This document shows positions 19,117 to 27,837 of a DNA stretch of 64,000 nt, one piece after another (within the stretch, counting starts at the first letter, position 1; each line of letters opens with the position of its first letter). The notes below the pieces were generated by a model. That model searched no databases, was not told the origin of the DNA, and was given only the letters and a program-made list of their open reading frames with translations. The stretch is from Deltaproteobacteria bacterium (GTDB taxonomy: Bacteria > Desulfobacterota > Syntrophia > Syntrophales > UBA8958), in the NCBI GenBank assembly GCA_029553375.1, contig JAKPCH010000039.1:1-64000 (forward strand), given 5' to 3'. The position numbers and the translations under genes were made by a program.

Positions 19117-19145
19117 AGTATAACAATCCCCGCCCGGTGTGGCAA
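19117..19145 (-). promoter_or_regulatory. Promoter of the small membrane protein
   Basis: On the minus strand, TTGCCA (19145-19140), 17-base spacer, TATACT (19122-19117). Five of six matches at each box and ideal spacing. It would give a leader of about 85 bases. Confidence 0.6.
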
Positions 19146-19168
19146 GATCGTTTCCAAAATGCACACCC

Positions 19169-19197
19169 TTGACTGACGGGGGAGCTCATGGTAGCGT
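19169..19197 (+). promoter_or_regulatory. Possible promoter of the VanX-like gene
   Basis: TTGACT (19169-19174), 17-base spacer, TAGCGT (19192-19197), then 22 bases to the start codon. The -10 is poor, so this is tentative. Confidence 0.3.
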
Positions 19198-19219
19198 CCT
19201 TGCGAAGGGGGACTAGCCC

Positions 19220-19981
19220 ATGAAAACCGACAAGACACGGATCCCTTTTCTCGCCCTGGTCCTTTTTTTCAGCCTGACGGCGTCGAGCGGGGCGGCTCAG
19301 CGCCCGTCCCAGTTCGTGGACATCACGGAGGTGATCCCCGACGTCCGCCTTGACATCCGCTACTTCGGGCCCCACAACTTCGTCGGCGCGCCCGTGGACG
19401 GCTACGGGGCCCCGAAATGCCTCCTCACCCGCCAGGCGGCGGCGGCCCTGGCGAAGGTCCAGGCGGACCTGAGGGAGTTCTCCCTCTCCCTCAAGATCTA
19501 CGACTGTTACCGGCCCCAGCGGGCGGTGGATCACTTCGTGAGGTGGGCGAAAGACGTCGACGACGTCAAGACGAAGGATGAGTTCTACCCCACCGTCGAC
19601 AAGAGAAACCTCTTCAAGGACGGATATATCGCCGCCCGCTCGGGCCACAGCCGGGGCAGTACGGTGGACCTGACGATCGTGGCGGTCCCCACCCCTCCCC
19701 AGGAGACCTACACCCCGGGTCAACCCCTCTTCGCCTGCCATCTGCCGGCGGAGAAACGCTTCCGGGACAACGGCATCGATATGGGGACGGGCTTCGACTG
19801 CTTCCACGAGCTATCCCACCCGGCGAACCCGAAACTGGGCCTCCAGCAGCGCCTCAACCGGCTCCTCCTGAAGACCATCATGGAGAAGCACGGCTTCAAG
19901 AACTACGACAAGGAGTGGTGGCACTTCACCCTGAAGGACGAGCCGTTCCCCGACACCTACTTCGACTTCCCCGTGGAGTGA
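19220..19981 (+). CDS. D-alanyl-D-alanine dipeptidase, VanX/DdpX family (exported)
   Basis: A 253-residue zinc peptidase with an N-terminal signal peptide (cut near SSGAA-Q). The zinc and catalytic residues of family M15D are visible: SGHSRGSTVD with H143 and D150, and EWWHF with E232 and H235. Such enzymes cleave D-Ala-D-Ala. With a signal peptide and no vanH/vanA neighbours, a role in periplasmic peptidoglycan recycling, as for DdpX, is more likely than vancomycin resistance. The last 25 bases overlap the 3' end of the photolyase gene on the other strand. Confidence 0.88.
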   Translation: MKTDKTRIPFLALVLFFSLTASSGAAQRPSQFVDITEVIPDVRLDIRYFGPHNFVGAPVDGYGAPKCLLTRQAAAALAKVQADLREFSLSLKIYDCYRPQRAVDHFVRWAKDVDDVKTKDEFYPTVDKRNLFKDGYIAARSGHSRGSTVDLTIVAVPTPPQETYTPGQPLFACHLPAEKRFRDNGIDMGTGFDCFHELSHPANPKLGLQQRLNRLLLKTIMEKHGFKNYDKEWWHFTLKDEPFPDTYFDFPVE

Positions 19982-21348
19982 ACCACGGGGAGCCCGCCGG
20001 TCCCAAACCGGTGAAGATAACCCTCCATGGGGAATTTCCTCCTCAGACCCGCGGCGTTCATCTGCCGCACCGTGCCGAAGACGGGACGGCGGGGCCAGGG
20101 TCGGTCGTGCTTGCCGAAACACCACGCCACGCCGGCGTAACTGTTGGGGTCCCGCCCGTCGAGGGCGTAGCGGTTGTTGAGGGCAAGGGCCCGGTAAAAG
20201 GCCTCCTCGGGGGACGGCGACCAGGCGAGGATCTGTTTCCCCCAGTACATGCGCATGTAGGGGTGCATGACGCCCGTCTCGACCAGTTCCCTCTGGGCGG
20301 CGTTCCAGTAAGGGTCGTGGGTCCGGGCCCCTTCCAGCTCCTCGAAGCGGTAGAGGTAGGGCCGGGGGTCGTGGCGGTGGGCCTCCAGGGTTTCCCGCGC
20401 CCAAGACGGAAGGGCCTCGTAGCGGTCGTAGAGGTCCTGGTAATAGACGAAATTCAGGCTGAGTTCCCGCCGGACGATGAGCTCCTCGAGAAAGGCCCCC
20501 CGGGCCTCCTCGGGGACCCCTCCCGCCCCCGTTACGGCCAGGGCGACACGGAGGGGGGAGATCTGGCCGAAATGGAGATAGGGACTCAAACGGGAGGTGC
20601 AGGGGGCGGCGGGGTTGTTCCTTTCCCGGCCGTAGCGGGCCAAACCATGTTCGATAAACCCCTCCAACAACCTCAGGGCCTCCCTCGCGCCCCCCTTGAG
20701 GCTCGTCACGGGACCCACGGAGGAATCGAGACGCAGGGGGGCGAGGAGTTCCCGAGCGGACGTCCCCGCCTCGCCATCCGTCAGGGGCGGGGTGAATTTC
20801 TTCCTCAGGGTTGTCTCCTTCAAGGGGAGGAGGTAGCGGGGAAGGAGCCTTTCCAACCTCGGCCTTAGGGCGGCGGCCGAGTACGCCTCCCGGCCGTAGG
20901 CCTCCGCCACGGGCACGACGGCGTCCGTCTCCACCTCCACGACCCGGCAGGGCGCCGCCGCGGCCAACCTCTCGCGCCAGAGACGCTGGTGGCGCAAATA
21001 GCCCCTGTCCGTAACCACCAACGCCGCCTTCCCGGCCGTCGCGGCGACCTCCCCATGCGGGTCCCCGTAGCGGATCATCATGGGGATGCCGCGCTTTTTC
21101 AGATCCGAGGCCGTCTCCACCAGGCCCTCCGCCATGAAGGCACAGTGGCGCAGATTGGCCTCGGGGTAGTCCCCCGTCAGGACGAAGACGACCAAGACGG
21201 GGAGATCGAGGTCATTGGCGGCCCCCACGGCGTACTCGAGGGCGTGGTTGTCCCCAGCCCGCTGGGCGGCCTGCATCCAGTAGAGGACATAGGAACCTCT
21301 CGCCGTAGCCTTGCCGTTCAAGTCGCGGATCCTCTCCTGCTGGATCAT
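19957..21348 (-). CDS. phr: Class II CPD photolyase
   Basis: A 463-residue flavoprotein that repairs cyclobutane pyrimidine dimers using light. The N-terminal alpha/beta domain (SYVLYWMQAAQRAGDNHALE) and the FAD-binding domain (SPYLHFGQISP, FLEELIVRRELSLNFVYY, YMRMYWGKQILAWS, NNRYALDGRDPNSYAG) match class II photolyases, including the characteristic DGRDPN. It lies nine bases after the response-regulator gene, so it is probably the last gene of a kinase-regulator-photolyase operon. That link suggests its expression is controlled by the adjacent two-component system. Confidence 0.94.
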   Translation of the reverse strand: MIQQERIRDLNGKATARGSYVLYWMQAAQRAGDNHALEYAVGAANDLDLPVLVVFVLTGDYPEANLRHCAFMAEGLVETASDLKKRGIPMMIRYGDPHGEVAATAGKAALVVTDRGYLRHQRLWRERLAAAAPCRVVEVETDAVVPVAEAYGREAYSAAALRPRLERLLPRYLLPLKETTLRKKFTPPLTDGEAGTSARELLAPLRLDSSVGPVTSLKGGAREALRLLEGFIEHGLARYGRERNNPAAPCTSRLSPYLHFGQISPLRVALAVTGAGGVPEEARGAFLEELIVRRELSLNFVYYQDLYDRYEALPSWARETLEAHRHDPRPYLYRFEELEGARTHDPYWNAAQRELVETGVMHPYMRMYWGKQILAWSPSPEEAFYRALALNNRYALDGRDPNSYAGVAWCFGKHDRPWPRRPVFGTVRQMNAAGLRRKFPMEGYLHRFGTGGLPVVHSTGKSK

Positions 21349-21357
21349 GCCACCCCC

Positions 21358-22092
21358 TCAATCGTGGTCGAAGACGTAACCGACGGAGCGGACGCTCTTG
21401 AAAAAACGCGGCCGGTGGGGATCTTCCTCGAAGTAGCGCCGGAAGCGCCCCACGAAGACGTCGAGGGTCCGCGTGGGCGTGTCGGGCGCGTATCCCCAGG
21501 CCTTTTCCAACAGCTCCGCCCGGGGCATGACCCGGCCCCGGTTGGCGACGAATACCTTCAGGAGGCGAACCTCCTGGTCCGTGAGGACGATCTCGCCCCC
21601 GCGCCCGTACGCGGTGAAAGAGTCGAAGCGGATGACATTGCCCCCGAAGGCGTACTCGCCCCCGAAGACAGACTTCTCTTCATCCTTTTCCTCCCCCCCC
21701 GTCCCCCAGGCGGCCCTCACCAGGAGACGCTCCACCCTCAGGAGGAACTCATCGAGATGAAAGGGCTTGGAGAGATAGTCGTCCACGCCGAAGGCCAGGC
21801 CCTTGACGCGGTACTCGGCCTCACCGCGGGCGGAAAGGATCAGGATGGGGAGCCTCTCGTCCTCCATGCGGATGTGCCGCAGGACGGACAGACCGTCGAG
21901 GAGGGGCAGCATGACATCCAAGACGATGAGGTGGGGTCCGTAGGACCGCCACTCCCTCAATCCCGCCATACCGTCGGCGGCGACGCGGACGTCGTGGCCC
22001 TTCAGGGAAAGGTTGAGACGCAGGGCCTCGGCGATGTGCCCGTCGTCCTCGATGACGAGGATCCTTTTCTTCCCGGCCGTCCCTTCCCCCAT
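21358..22092 (-). CDS. OmpR/PhoB-family response regulator
   Basis: A 244-residue transcription regulator. The receiver has the acidic pair (VIEDDGH), the phospho-Asp in LIVLDVMLPLLDG, and the conserved Lys in YLSKPF. The C-terminal winged helix contains VLTDQEVRLLKVFV and RTLDVFVGRFRRYF, ending with SVRSVGYVF. Its kinase is encoded immediately upstream. A linker of about 25 residues rich in E and K joins the domains. Family members bind tandem direct repeats; such a repeat (23137-23155) lies upstream of this operon. Confidence 0.93.
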   Translation of the reverse strand: MGEGTAGKKRILVIEDDGHIAEALRLNLSLKGHDVRVAADGMAGLREWRSYGPHLIVLDVMLPLLDGLSVLRHIRMEDERLPILILSARGEAEYRVKGLAFGVDDYLSKPFHLDEFLLRVERLLVRAAWGTGGEEKDEEKSVFGGEYAFGGNVIRFDSFTAYGRGGEIVLTDQEVRLLKVFVANRGRVMPRAELLEKAWGYAPDTPTRTLDVFVGRFRRYFEEDPHRPRFFKSVRSVGYVFDHD

Positions 22093-22106
22093 GTTCCTTT
22101 CCCTCC

Positions 22107-23066
22107 TCAGGCCGTCTCCGCCGGTTTCGGCATCTTCAGGATGAAGGCCGATCCCCTACCACGCCCCTCGCTCTCCACGGCGACGCCCATGCCGTGTATC
22201 TTCGCCACCTGCCGGACGAGGTACAAGCCCAGGCCCGTACCCCCGGCCCGGTTCTCCTCCCCCGCCGCCCGGTAGAACTTGCGGAAGATCTTCTTCCTCT
22301 CGCCCTTCTCCAAACCGACGCCGTTGTCCTCGAAGCGGAGGTCCCACCGGTCTCTCCGGGGGACGAGGCGGACGTCTATCCTGGGCCGCCCGGAGGTGTT
22401 GTGCTTGATGGCGTTGGTGAGGAGGTTCATGAGGAGCATCCTGAAGAGGGGCAGGTTGAGGTGGTAGCGGGGCCGCCGCCCCGAGGGGCCGTGGACGGCC
22501 ACGTCGCAACCCCTCAAGAGTTCTTGGTTTTCCGCGAAAAAGCCCTCGATGACTTCCAGGAGATCGACGAGGGTCACCTCCCGCTCGTAGGTCCCCGTCT
22601 CGATCCGCGCCAGGTCCAGGATGCGGTTGACATGCCCCAGGAGCCGCTCCACGTCGGCGAGCATGTACCGGACGTAGCGCAACTGCTCCTGTCTGTCCAT
22701 CTCGTGGCCCGCGAAGGTCTCCAGGTAGAGCCGCAGGGAGGCGAGGGGCGTCTTGAGTTCATGGGTGAAATTGTTGATGAAATCACGCTGGAGGCGATAG
22801 AGGCGCAGTGTCTTTTCGTGATAGACGAAGATGATCACCACCCCCGCCACGATGAGACCGAACAGGACGGACAGGACGACGATGACCACCCAGGTCTTGA
22901 CCTCGAACAACTGGGCGGAGTCGAGGCCGTACTTCCTGATCGTTTCCTGTAATCCGGAACTTACCTCGAGGTACCAGTAGATGTAGAGGAAGAGGGACCC
23001 CGTCAGGGCCGTCAGGGAGACGACGAAGATAAAGACGGGATGCAAAAACCACTTCAGGGGTTTCAT
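22107..23066 (-). CDS. Membrane sensor histidine kinase
   Basis: A 319-residue kinase with two transmembrane helices (about 10-31 and 58-81) around a very short periplasmic loop of about 25 residues. HisKA has FINNFTHELKTPLASL. The ATPase domain shows the N box (LLTNAIKHN), FEDNGVGL and GGTGLGLYLV. There is no HAMP or PAS, so sensing must be through the membrane region, the short loop or a partner protein. It is the first gene of the operon with the OmpR-type regulator (14-base gap) and photolyase. Confidence 0.93.
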   Translation of the reverse strand: MKPLKWFLHPVFIFVVSLTALTGSLFLYIYWYLEVSSGLQETIRKYGLDSAQLFEVKTWVVIVVLSVLFGLIVAGVVIIFVYHEKTLRLYRLQRDFINNFTHELKTPLASLRLYLETFAGHEMDRQEQLRYVRYMLADVERLLGHVNRILDLARIETGTYEREVTLVDLLEVIEGFFAENQELLRGCDVAVHGPSGRRPRYHLNLPLFRMLLMNLLTNAIKHNTSGRPRIDVRLVPRRDRWDLRFEDNGVGLEKGERKKIFRKFYRAAGEENRAGGTGLGLYLVRQVAKIHGMGVAVESEGRGRGSAFILKMPKPAETA

Positions 23067-23136
23067 GGCCTCGTGCCTTGCTATAACACCGCCGTGACCC
23101 CTGTCAACGACCCCGGGGGTACCGCCGGCCTTCCGA

Positions 23137-23155
23137 TTGTAAAACTATTGTAAAA
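23137..23155. promoter_or_regulatory. Tandem TTGTAAAA boxes, possible OmpR-type operator
   Basis: TTGTAAAA occurs at 23137-23144 and again at 23148-23155, exactly 11 bases start to start. That is the usual spacing of direct-repeat half-sites for OmpR/PhoB-family regulators. It sits between the divergent sensor kinase and radical SAM genes. A TATAGT (23193-23198) follows toward the radical SAM gene. Confidence 0.5.
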
Positions 23156-23232
23156 TCCATAACTAACGCTTCCATTTCCCGGCGGCGGGCCCTATAGTGT
23201 CGGCAACGACTGCAAAGGAGCGAAAAAGAACA

Positions 23233-24963
23233 ATGAAGAACCTCCACCATCCCCCCGTCCACCCCAAGCGGACGAGGGCCAATATCCTCCTGGCCGGCGT
23301 TTTCGGGCCCTACGCCCAAGACGACGAATACGGGAGCCGGAGAAACAACCCCATGGAACTGTACCACAACCAGGTGACGCGCCTCCAGGGGGGCTTCTCC
23401 CTGAGGATGTTCCACCGGACCTTCGGCCTCCTCATGATCCAGGCCAACCTCGACGCCCCCTGCACGGTCATGGATTTCCCGAAACGGGAGGACTTCGTCG
23501 CGGCCCTCGAAAAGGAGGACTACGACATCGTCGGGATAGGGGCCATCGTCACCAACATCGACAAGGTGAGGGAGATGTGCCGCCTCGTGAGGCTCCACCG
23601 CCCCGAGGCCCAGATCGTCGTCGGCGGCCATATCGCCGCCGTACCCGATCTCCACTTGAGGATCGACGCCGACTTCATCGTGCGGGGGGACGGCATCCGC
23701 TGGTTCCGCCTCTTCCTCGGCCAGGACGAAAAGGCCCCCATCCGCCACCCCATGGTCCTGTCCGGCTTCGGTTCCCGGATCATGGGCATCAACCTCCCCA
23801 ACCGCCGGGGACACACGGCGGCCATCCTCATCCCCTCCGTGGGTTGTCCCGTGGGGTGCAACTTCTGCTCCACCTCGGCCTTTTTCGGCGGCAAGGGCCG
23901 CTTCGTCAACTTCTACGAGACGGGTGACGAGCTCTACTCCGTCATGTGCCAGATGGAGGAGACCCTCGGCGTCCGTTCCTTCTTCGTCCTCGACGAGAAC
24001 TTTCTCCTCCACCGCCGCCGGGCCCTGCGTCTCCTGGAGCTCATGGAGGAAAACGGCAAGTCCTGGTCACTGGACGTCTTCAGCTCCGCCCGGGTCCTTC
24101 AGACCTACACCATGGACCAGCTCGTCCGGCTGGGGATCACGTGGGTGTGGATGGGCCTGGAGGGTGAGGACAGCGCCTACGTCAAACTCAGCGGCGTCTC
24201 CACCCACACCCTGGTGAAGAGGCTGCAGGACCACGGCATCCGGGTCCTCGGCTCGTCCATCATCGGCCTCGAGGAACACCGCCAGGCCGACATGGAGAGG
24301 GTCATAGACTACGCCGTCTCCCACGACACGGACTTCCACCAGTTCATGCTCTACACCCCCAACCCCGGCACGCCCCTCTACGAGGCCCACGAGCGGGAGG
24401 GGAACCTCCTCTCCGAGGAAGAGCTCCCCCTGGCGGACCGTCACGGCCAGTACCGCTTCAACTACCGCCACCGGGGAATCCCGGCGGGGTCGGAGGAGGG
24501 GATCCTTCTCGACGCCTTCCGGCGGGACTTCGAGGTGAACGGGCCGAGCCTCTACCGCCTCATCCGCACCATGCTCAAGGGCTGGAAACGCCACGGCCAC
24601 GATCCCGATCCCGCCGTCCGGGACCGCTACGCCTGGGACACGGCCCCCCTGAAGACGGCCTACGCCGGGGCCGTGTGGGCCATGAAGCGTTGGTACCATA
24701 ACGACACCGCCATGGCGTCCCGCCTGGAGGGCCTCCTTCGGGACCTGTACGGGACCTTCGGCCTGAAGACCCGCCTGGCGGCCCCCCTCTTCGGTCTCTT
24801 CGCCCTGGCGTCCCTCGCCCGCGAGGAGAGACGCCTCAAGAGGGGCTGGACCTACGAACCGCAAAGATTCGTCAACAAGAACGCCGCGGCCCTGGGACGC
24901 AAAAAGGAAAAGGCCTTCACCCTCCCCGTGGCGGTCCCCCAACCGGCGGGCGTCGCCCGTTAG
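23233..24963 (+). CDS. B12-binding-type radical SAM protein
   Basis: A 576-residue protein with an N-terminal B12-binding-like Rossmann domain (about 1-160, with IVVGGHIAAV) and a radical SAM core starting at C205-x3-C209-x2-C212 (SVGCPVGCNFCS). The downstream barrel contains FFVLDENFLL and a glycine-rich GLEGED. The C-terminal quarter is helical and basic. ATG 23233 follows AAAGGAG. Known relatives methylate or rearrange unactivated carbon, but the substrate here is unknown. The PHA synthase gene follows after 87 bases, and the divergent neighbour is a two-component/photolyase operon. The classic B12-ligand DxHxxG motif is not evident, so cobalamin binding is uncertain. Confidence 0.85.
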   Translation: MKNLHHPPVHPKRTRANILLAGVFGPYAQDDEYGSRRNNPMELYHNQVTRLQGGFSLRMFHRTFGLLMIQANLDAPCTVMDFPKREDFVAALEKEDYDIVGIGAIVTNIDKVREMCRLVRLHRPEAQIVVGGHIAAVPDLHLRIDADFIVRGDGIRWFRLFLGQDEKAPIRHPMVLSGFGSRIMGINLPNRRGHTAAILIPSVGCPVGCNFCSTSAFFGGKGRFVNFYETGDELYSVMCQMEETLGVRSFFVLDENFLLHRRRALRLLELMEENGKSWSLDVFSSARVLQTYTMDQLVRLGITWVWMGLEGEDSAYVKLSGVSTHTLVKRLQDHGIRVLGSSIIGLEEHRQADMERVIDYAVSHDTDFHQFMLYTPNPGTPLYEAHEREGNLLSEEELPLADRHGQYRFNYRHRGIPAGSEEGILLDAFRRDFEVNGPSLYRLIRTMLKGWKRHGHDPDPAVRDRYAWDTAPLKTAYAGAVWAMKRWYHNDTAMASRLEGLLRDLYGTFGLKTRLAAPLFGLFALASLAREERRLKRGWTYEPQRFVNKNAAALGRKKEKAFTLPVAVPQPAGVAR

Positions 24964-25050
24964 ACCCGCCGAAGACGGGACGACAAGGACCCCTTGCTTT
25001 TAGTGGTGAAATCTGCCATCCTTCGCAAAAAAACGGAGGAGACCGCCCCC

Positions 25051-26781
25051 ATGACGAATTATCTCTTCAAAGGAATGGCCAGCGTCGACCGTTTCATCCA
25101 CGCCCGTCAGGCCAAGTTCACCATGAGCATCTCGCCGGCGGCGATGATGCTCGCCTATCTCGACTGGCTGGTGAACATCCTCAACTCACCCGGCAAGCAG
25201 CTCCTGCTGCTGGAGGAATTCAACAACAGCCTCCAGAGGCTCATCGGCAACACCGCCCAGGAGATCTTCTACGGCAGACCACCCGAGGAGGCGAAGGACA
25301 CGGACCCCCGTTTCCGGGCCAAGGAGTGGCAGCTCTGGCCCTTCAACTTCATGTACAAATATTTTCTCCTCTACGAGAAGATGTGGCAGAGCGCCACGAC
25401 GGACACCCCCGGCGTCTCCAAACACCACCAGAACGTCATGTCCTTCATGGGCAGACAGCTCCTGGACATGTTCTCCCCCTCCAACTTCCTCTTCACCAAC
25501 CCCGTCCTCATCAGGACCACCATGGAGCAGGGGGGGGCCAACCTGATCCAGGGCTGGCAGAACTTCTGCGAGGACCAGATCAGGCGTCTGGCGGGGATGA
25601 GGCCCGTCGGGGCGGAAAACTACCAGGTAGGCAAGCAGGTGGCCGTCACGCCGGGGAAGGTGGTCTTCAGGAACCGTCTGTTGGAACTCATCCAGTACAC
25701 GCCGACGACGGAGAAGGTCTACGCCGAACCCGTCCTCATCGTGCCCGCCTGGATCATGAAGTACTACATCCTCGACCTCTCCCCCCACAACTCCCTCGTG
25801 AAGTTTCTCGTCGACCGGGGTCACACGGTCTTCATCATCTCCTGGAAAAACCCCCGGTCCGACTATCGCCAGACGGATCTGGAGGACTACCGCGTCGAGG
25901 GCGTCATGGCGGCCATCGACGCCGTCTCCGCCATCGTGCCGGGACGCCAGATCCACACCGTCGGCTACTGCCTCGGCGGCACCATCCTGAGCATCGCCGC
26001 GGCCACCATGGCCCGGGACGACGACCAGCGCCTCCGGTCCATGACCCTCTTCGCCGCCCAGACGGACTTCGAGGAGGCGGGGGAACTGATGCTCTTCATC
26101 GACGAGAACCAGGTCAACTTCCTCGAAGACATCATGTGGGACCAGGGGTACCTCGACGCGAAGCAGATGGCGGGGGCCTTCCAGGTCCTGCGCTCCAACG
26201 ACCTCTTCTGGTCGCAGATCATAAGGGACTACTTCATGGGCACCCGTCTCCCCATGAACGACCTGATGGCCTGGAACGCCGACACGACCCGCATGCCCTA
26301 TCGGATGCACAGCGAATATCTGCGGAAGCTCTTCCTCAACAACGACCTCTCCGAGGGGCGGTACAAGGTGGGGGGCCGGGAGATCACCATCCGGGACATC
26401 TGCGCCCCCGTGTTCATCGTCTCCACCATCCAGGACCACGTGGCCCCCTGGCGCTCCGTTTACAAGTTCAACCTCTACTCCAACCCCGTGGAACTCACCT
26501 TCGTCCTCTGCAGCGGCGGTCACAACGCGGGGATCATCAGCGAGCCCGCGAACACGAAACGGACCTACCGCATCTCCACCCGGAGGCGGGGTGACAAATA
26601 CATAGATCCCGACACCTGGCTCGATGAGACGCCGGAGCAGAGGGGTTCCTGGTGGATCCCCTGGCAGGAGTGGCTCGTCAATCATTCCTCGCCCGAGCAG
26701 GTCGATCCCCCCTCCATGGGCGCGGGCAAGCTCTACCGCGTCCGCATGGACGCCCCGGGATCCTACGTGTTCGAGGAGTGA
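25051..26781 (+). CDS. phaC: Polyhydroxyalkanoate synthase, class I type
   Basis: A 576-residue cytoplasmic enzyme that polymerises hydroxyacyl-CoA into PHA granules. The lipase-box-like HTVGYCLGGT holds catalytic C307. The catalytic Asp is D462 (DHVAPW) and the His is H491 (GGHNAGI). The N-terminal half matches the PhaC_N domain (WQNFCEDQIRRLAG, VVFRNRLLELIQY). ATG 25051 follows CGGAGGA. Length fits class I, which needs no PhaE or PhaR partner. It contains an intact G8 tract (25530-25537). A phasin-like protein is encoded at 7801-8067. The 3' end overlaps the hemerythrin gene by 19 bases. Confidence 0.95.
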   Translation: MTNYLFKGMASVDRFIHARQAKFTMSISPAAMMLAYLDWLVNILNSPGKQLLLLEEFNNSLQRLIGNTAQEIFYGRPPEEAKDTDPRFRAKEWQLWPFNFMYKYFLLYEKMWQSATTDTPGVSKHHQNVMSFMGRQLLDMFSPSNFLFTNPVLIRTTMEQGGANLIQGWQNFCEDQIRRLAGMRPVGAENYQVGKQVAVTPGKVVFRNRLLELIQYTPTTEKVYAEPVLIVPAWIMKYYILDLSPHNSLVKFLVDRGHTVFIISWKNPRSDYRQTDLEDYRVEGVMAAIDAVSAIVPGRQIHTVGYCLGGTILSIAAATMARDDDQRLRSMTLFAAQTDFEEAGELMLFIDENQVNFLEDIMWDQGYLDAKQMAGAFQVLRSNDLFWSQIIRDYFMGTRLPMNDLMAWNADTTRMPYRMHSEYLRKLFLNNDLSEGRYKVGGREITIRDICAPVFIVSTIQDHVAPWRSVYKFNLYSNPVELTFVLCSGGHNAGIISEPANTKRTYRISTRRRGDKYIDPDTWLDETPEQRGSWWIPWQEWLVNHSSPEQVDPPSMGAGKLYRVRMDAPGSYVFEE

Positions 26782-27198
26782 CCGCTCCGGCGTATGAAAT
26801 CGGCGTAGAACATGTCGGTCACCTGGGTGTGGGTCAGGAGCCATTCCCGGACATAGGCGAGCATGTCCCGGGTGAGACCTTCCCTGTTCTGCCGGTAGGA
26901 CGAGAGGAAGGAACGGAGGCGGTCGACGAAGCGGTCGTGTTCCTGGGCGTGCTCTCCGTAGCCGGGGAAACGGGCCTTCATCATGACGAGGTTCTCGGCG
27001 TGGAAGTGTTCCCCGGAGTAGGCGACGAGCTCTTCCAGGACGGGGAGGGGATCGGCCGAGGCGGTCTCGTGGAGATCGACGAGGCGGTTCAGGATGGCGA
27101 AGAGATGACGATGCTGCTCGTCCAGGTTTTCAAAACCCACGCTGAAGCGCGGGTTCCACGTGAGACGTTCGATCTTCCCCCCCCGTGTCGCTGGTCAT
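26763..27198 (-). pseudogene. Hemerythrin, out of frame at a G8 tract after the start
   Basis: An oxygen-binding four-helix protein. The frame up to GTG 27140 contains the di-iron ligands: LDEQHRHLF, HFHAEN, and HAQEHDRF. The family's conserved N-terminal Trp lies upstream (LTWNPRFSVGFENLDEQH) but that section has no start codon in frame. An ATG at 27198, behind an excellent AGGGAGGTAAGGGGAG, opens the adjacent frame. The two join if the eight G (27177-27184) were seven, giving MTSDTGGKIERLTWNP and a 144-residue protein of normal length. As written, translation from ATG 27198 stops after 22 codons. It may be a sequence error, a mutation or slippage-based switching. A shorter protein from GTG 27140 would lack the conserved Trp. 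Confidence 0.8.
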
Positions 27199-27341
27199 CT
27201 CCCCTTACCTCCCTTAGAAAAGGTCGCGGCGGCGAGGCCGCTTTTTCGCTATTTATCCTACCGTCCGCCCCTTGTCAAAGGCCTCCTCAGGGTGAGGTTG
27301 GATAACCGTACCGAAGGCGCGCAACCGCTCAGGAGAAAGCC

Positions 27342-27803
27342 ATGAAGAACCGAAGATCCTTATCATTGACCGCCGTGTTGCTCTGCATCTCCTTCTTTTT
27401 CCTCACGATCCCGCCCCGCGCGGGCGGCGAGGAATACGGGGGTGGGATACGCACGGAGGTCCTGACCAAATCGGGAACGGCGAGCAACGGCCAAGCCCTG
27501 AGGTACCCCTGCACGGAGAGGCCGGAGGTGACGGCCATGATCGTCCACATCCCCCCGGGGCAGGAAACGGGGCGTCACTACCACAAGATCCCCGTCCTCG
27601 CCTACGTCCTCGACGGCACCCTGACGGTGGAGATAGAAGGTGGACAAACCCTCATGTTCCGCCCGGGTCAGGTCATCCTCGAGGTCCAGGATACCATCCA
27701 CAACGGGATCAACAGAGGTACCGTCCCCGTGAAACTCGTCGTCTTCTACGTGGGCGAAGAGGGGAAACCCCTCGTTTACCGAGGCGAACCCTCCCGCCCA
27801 TAG
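27342..27803 (+). CDS. Exported cupin-domain protein
   Basis: A 153-residue protein with a signal peptide (cut near PRAGG-E) and a single cupin fold. Metal-ligand positions are visible in the first motif (PGQETGRHYHKIPVLAYVLDG) and second motif (PGQVILEVQDTIHNGIN). It should reside in the periplasm. The family includes enzymes and binding proteins, so no substrate can be named. ATG 27342 follows CAGGAGAAAG. It stands alone, convergent with the diguanylate cyclase gene and divergent from hemerythrin. Confidence 0.8.
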   Translation: MKNRRSLSLTAVLLCISFFFLTIPPRAGGEEYGGGIRTEVLTKSGTASNGQALRYPCTERPEVTAMIVHIPPGQETGRHYHKIPVLAYVLDGTLTVEIEGGQTLMFRPGQVILEVQDTIHNGINRGTVPVKLVVFYVGEEGKPLVYRGEPSRP

Positions 27804-27837
27804 GTCAGGGGCCGACGAGGACCCAAGGCCTGAGGTC

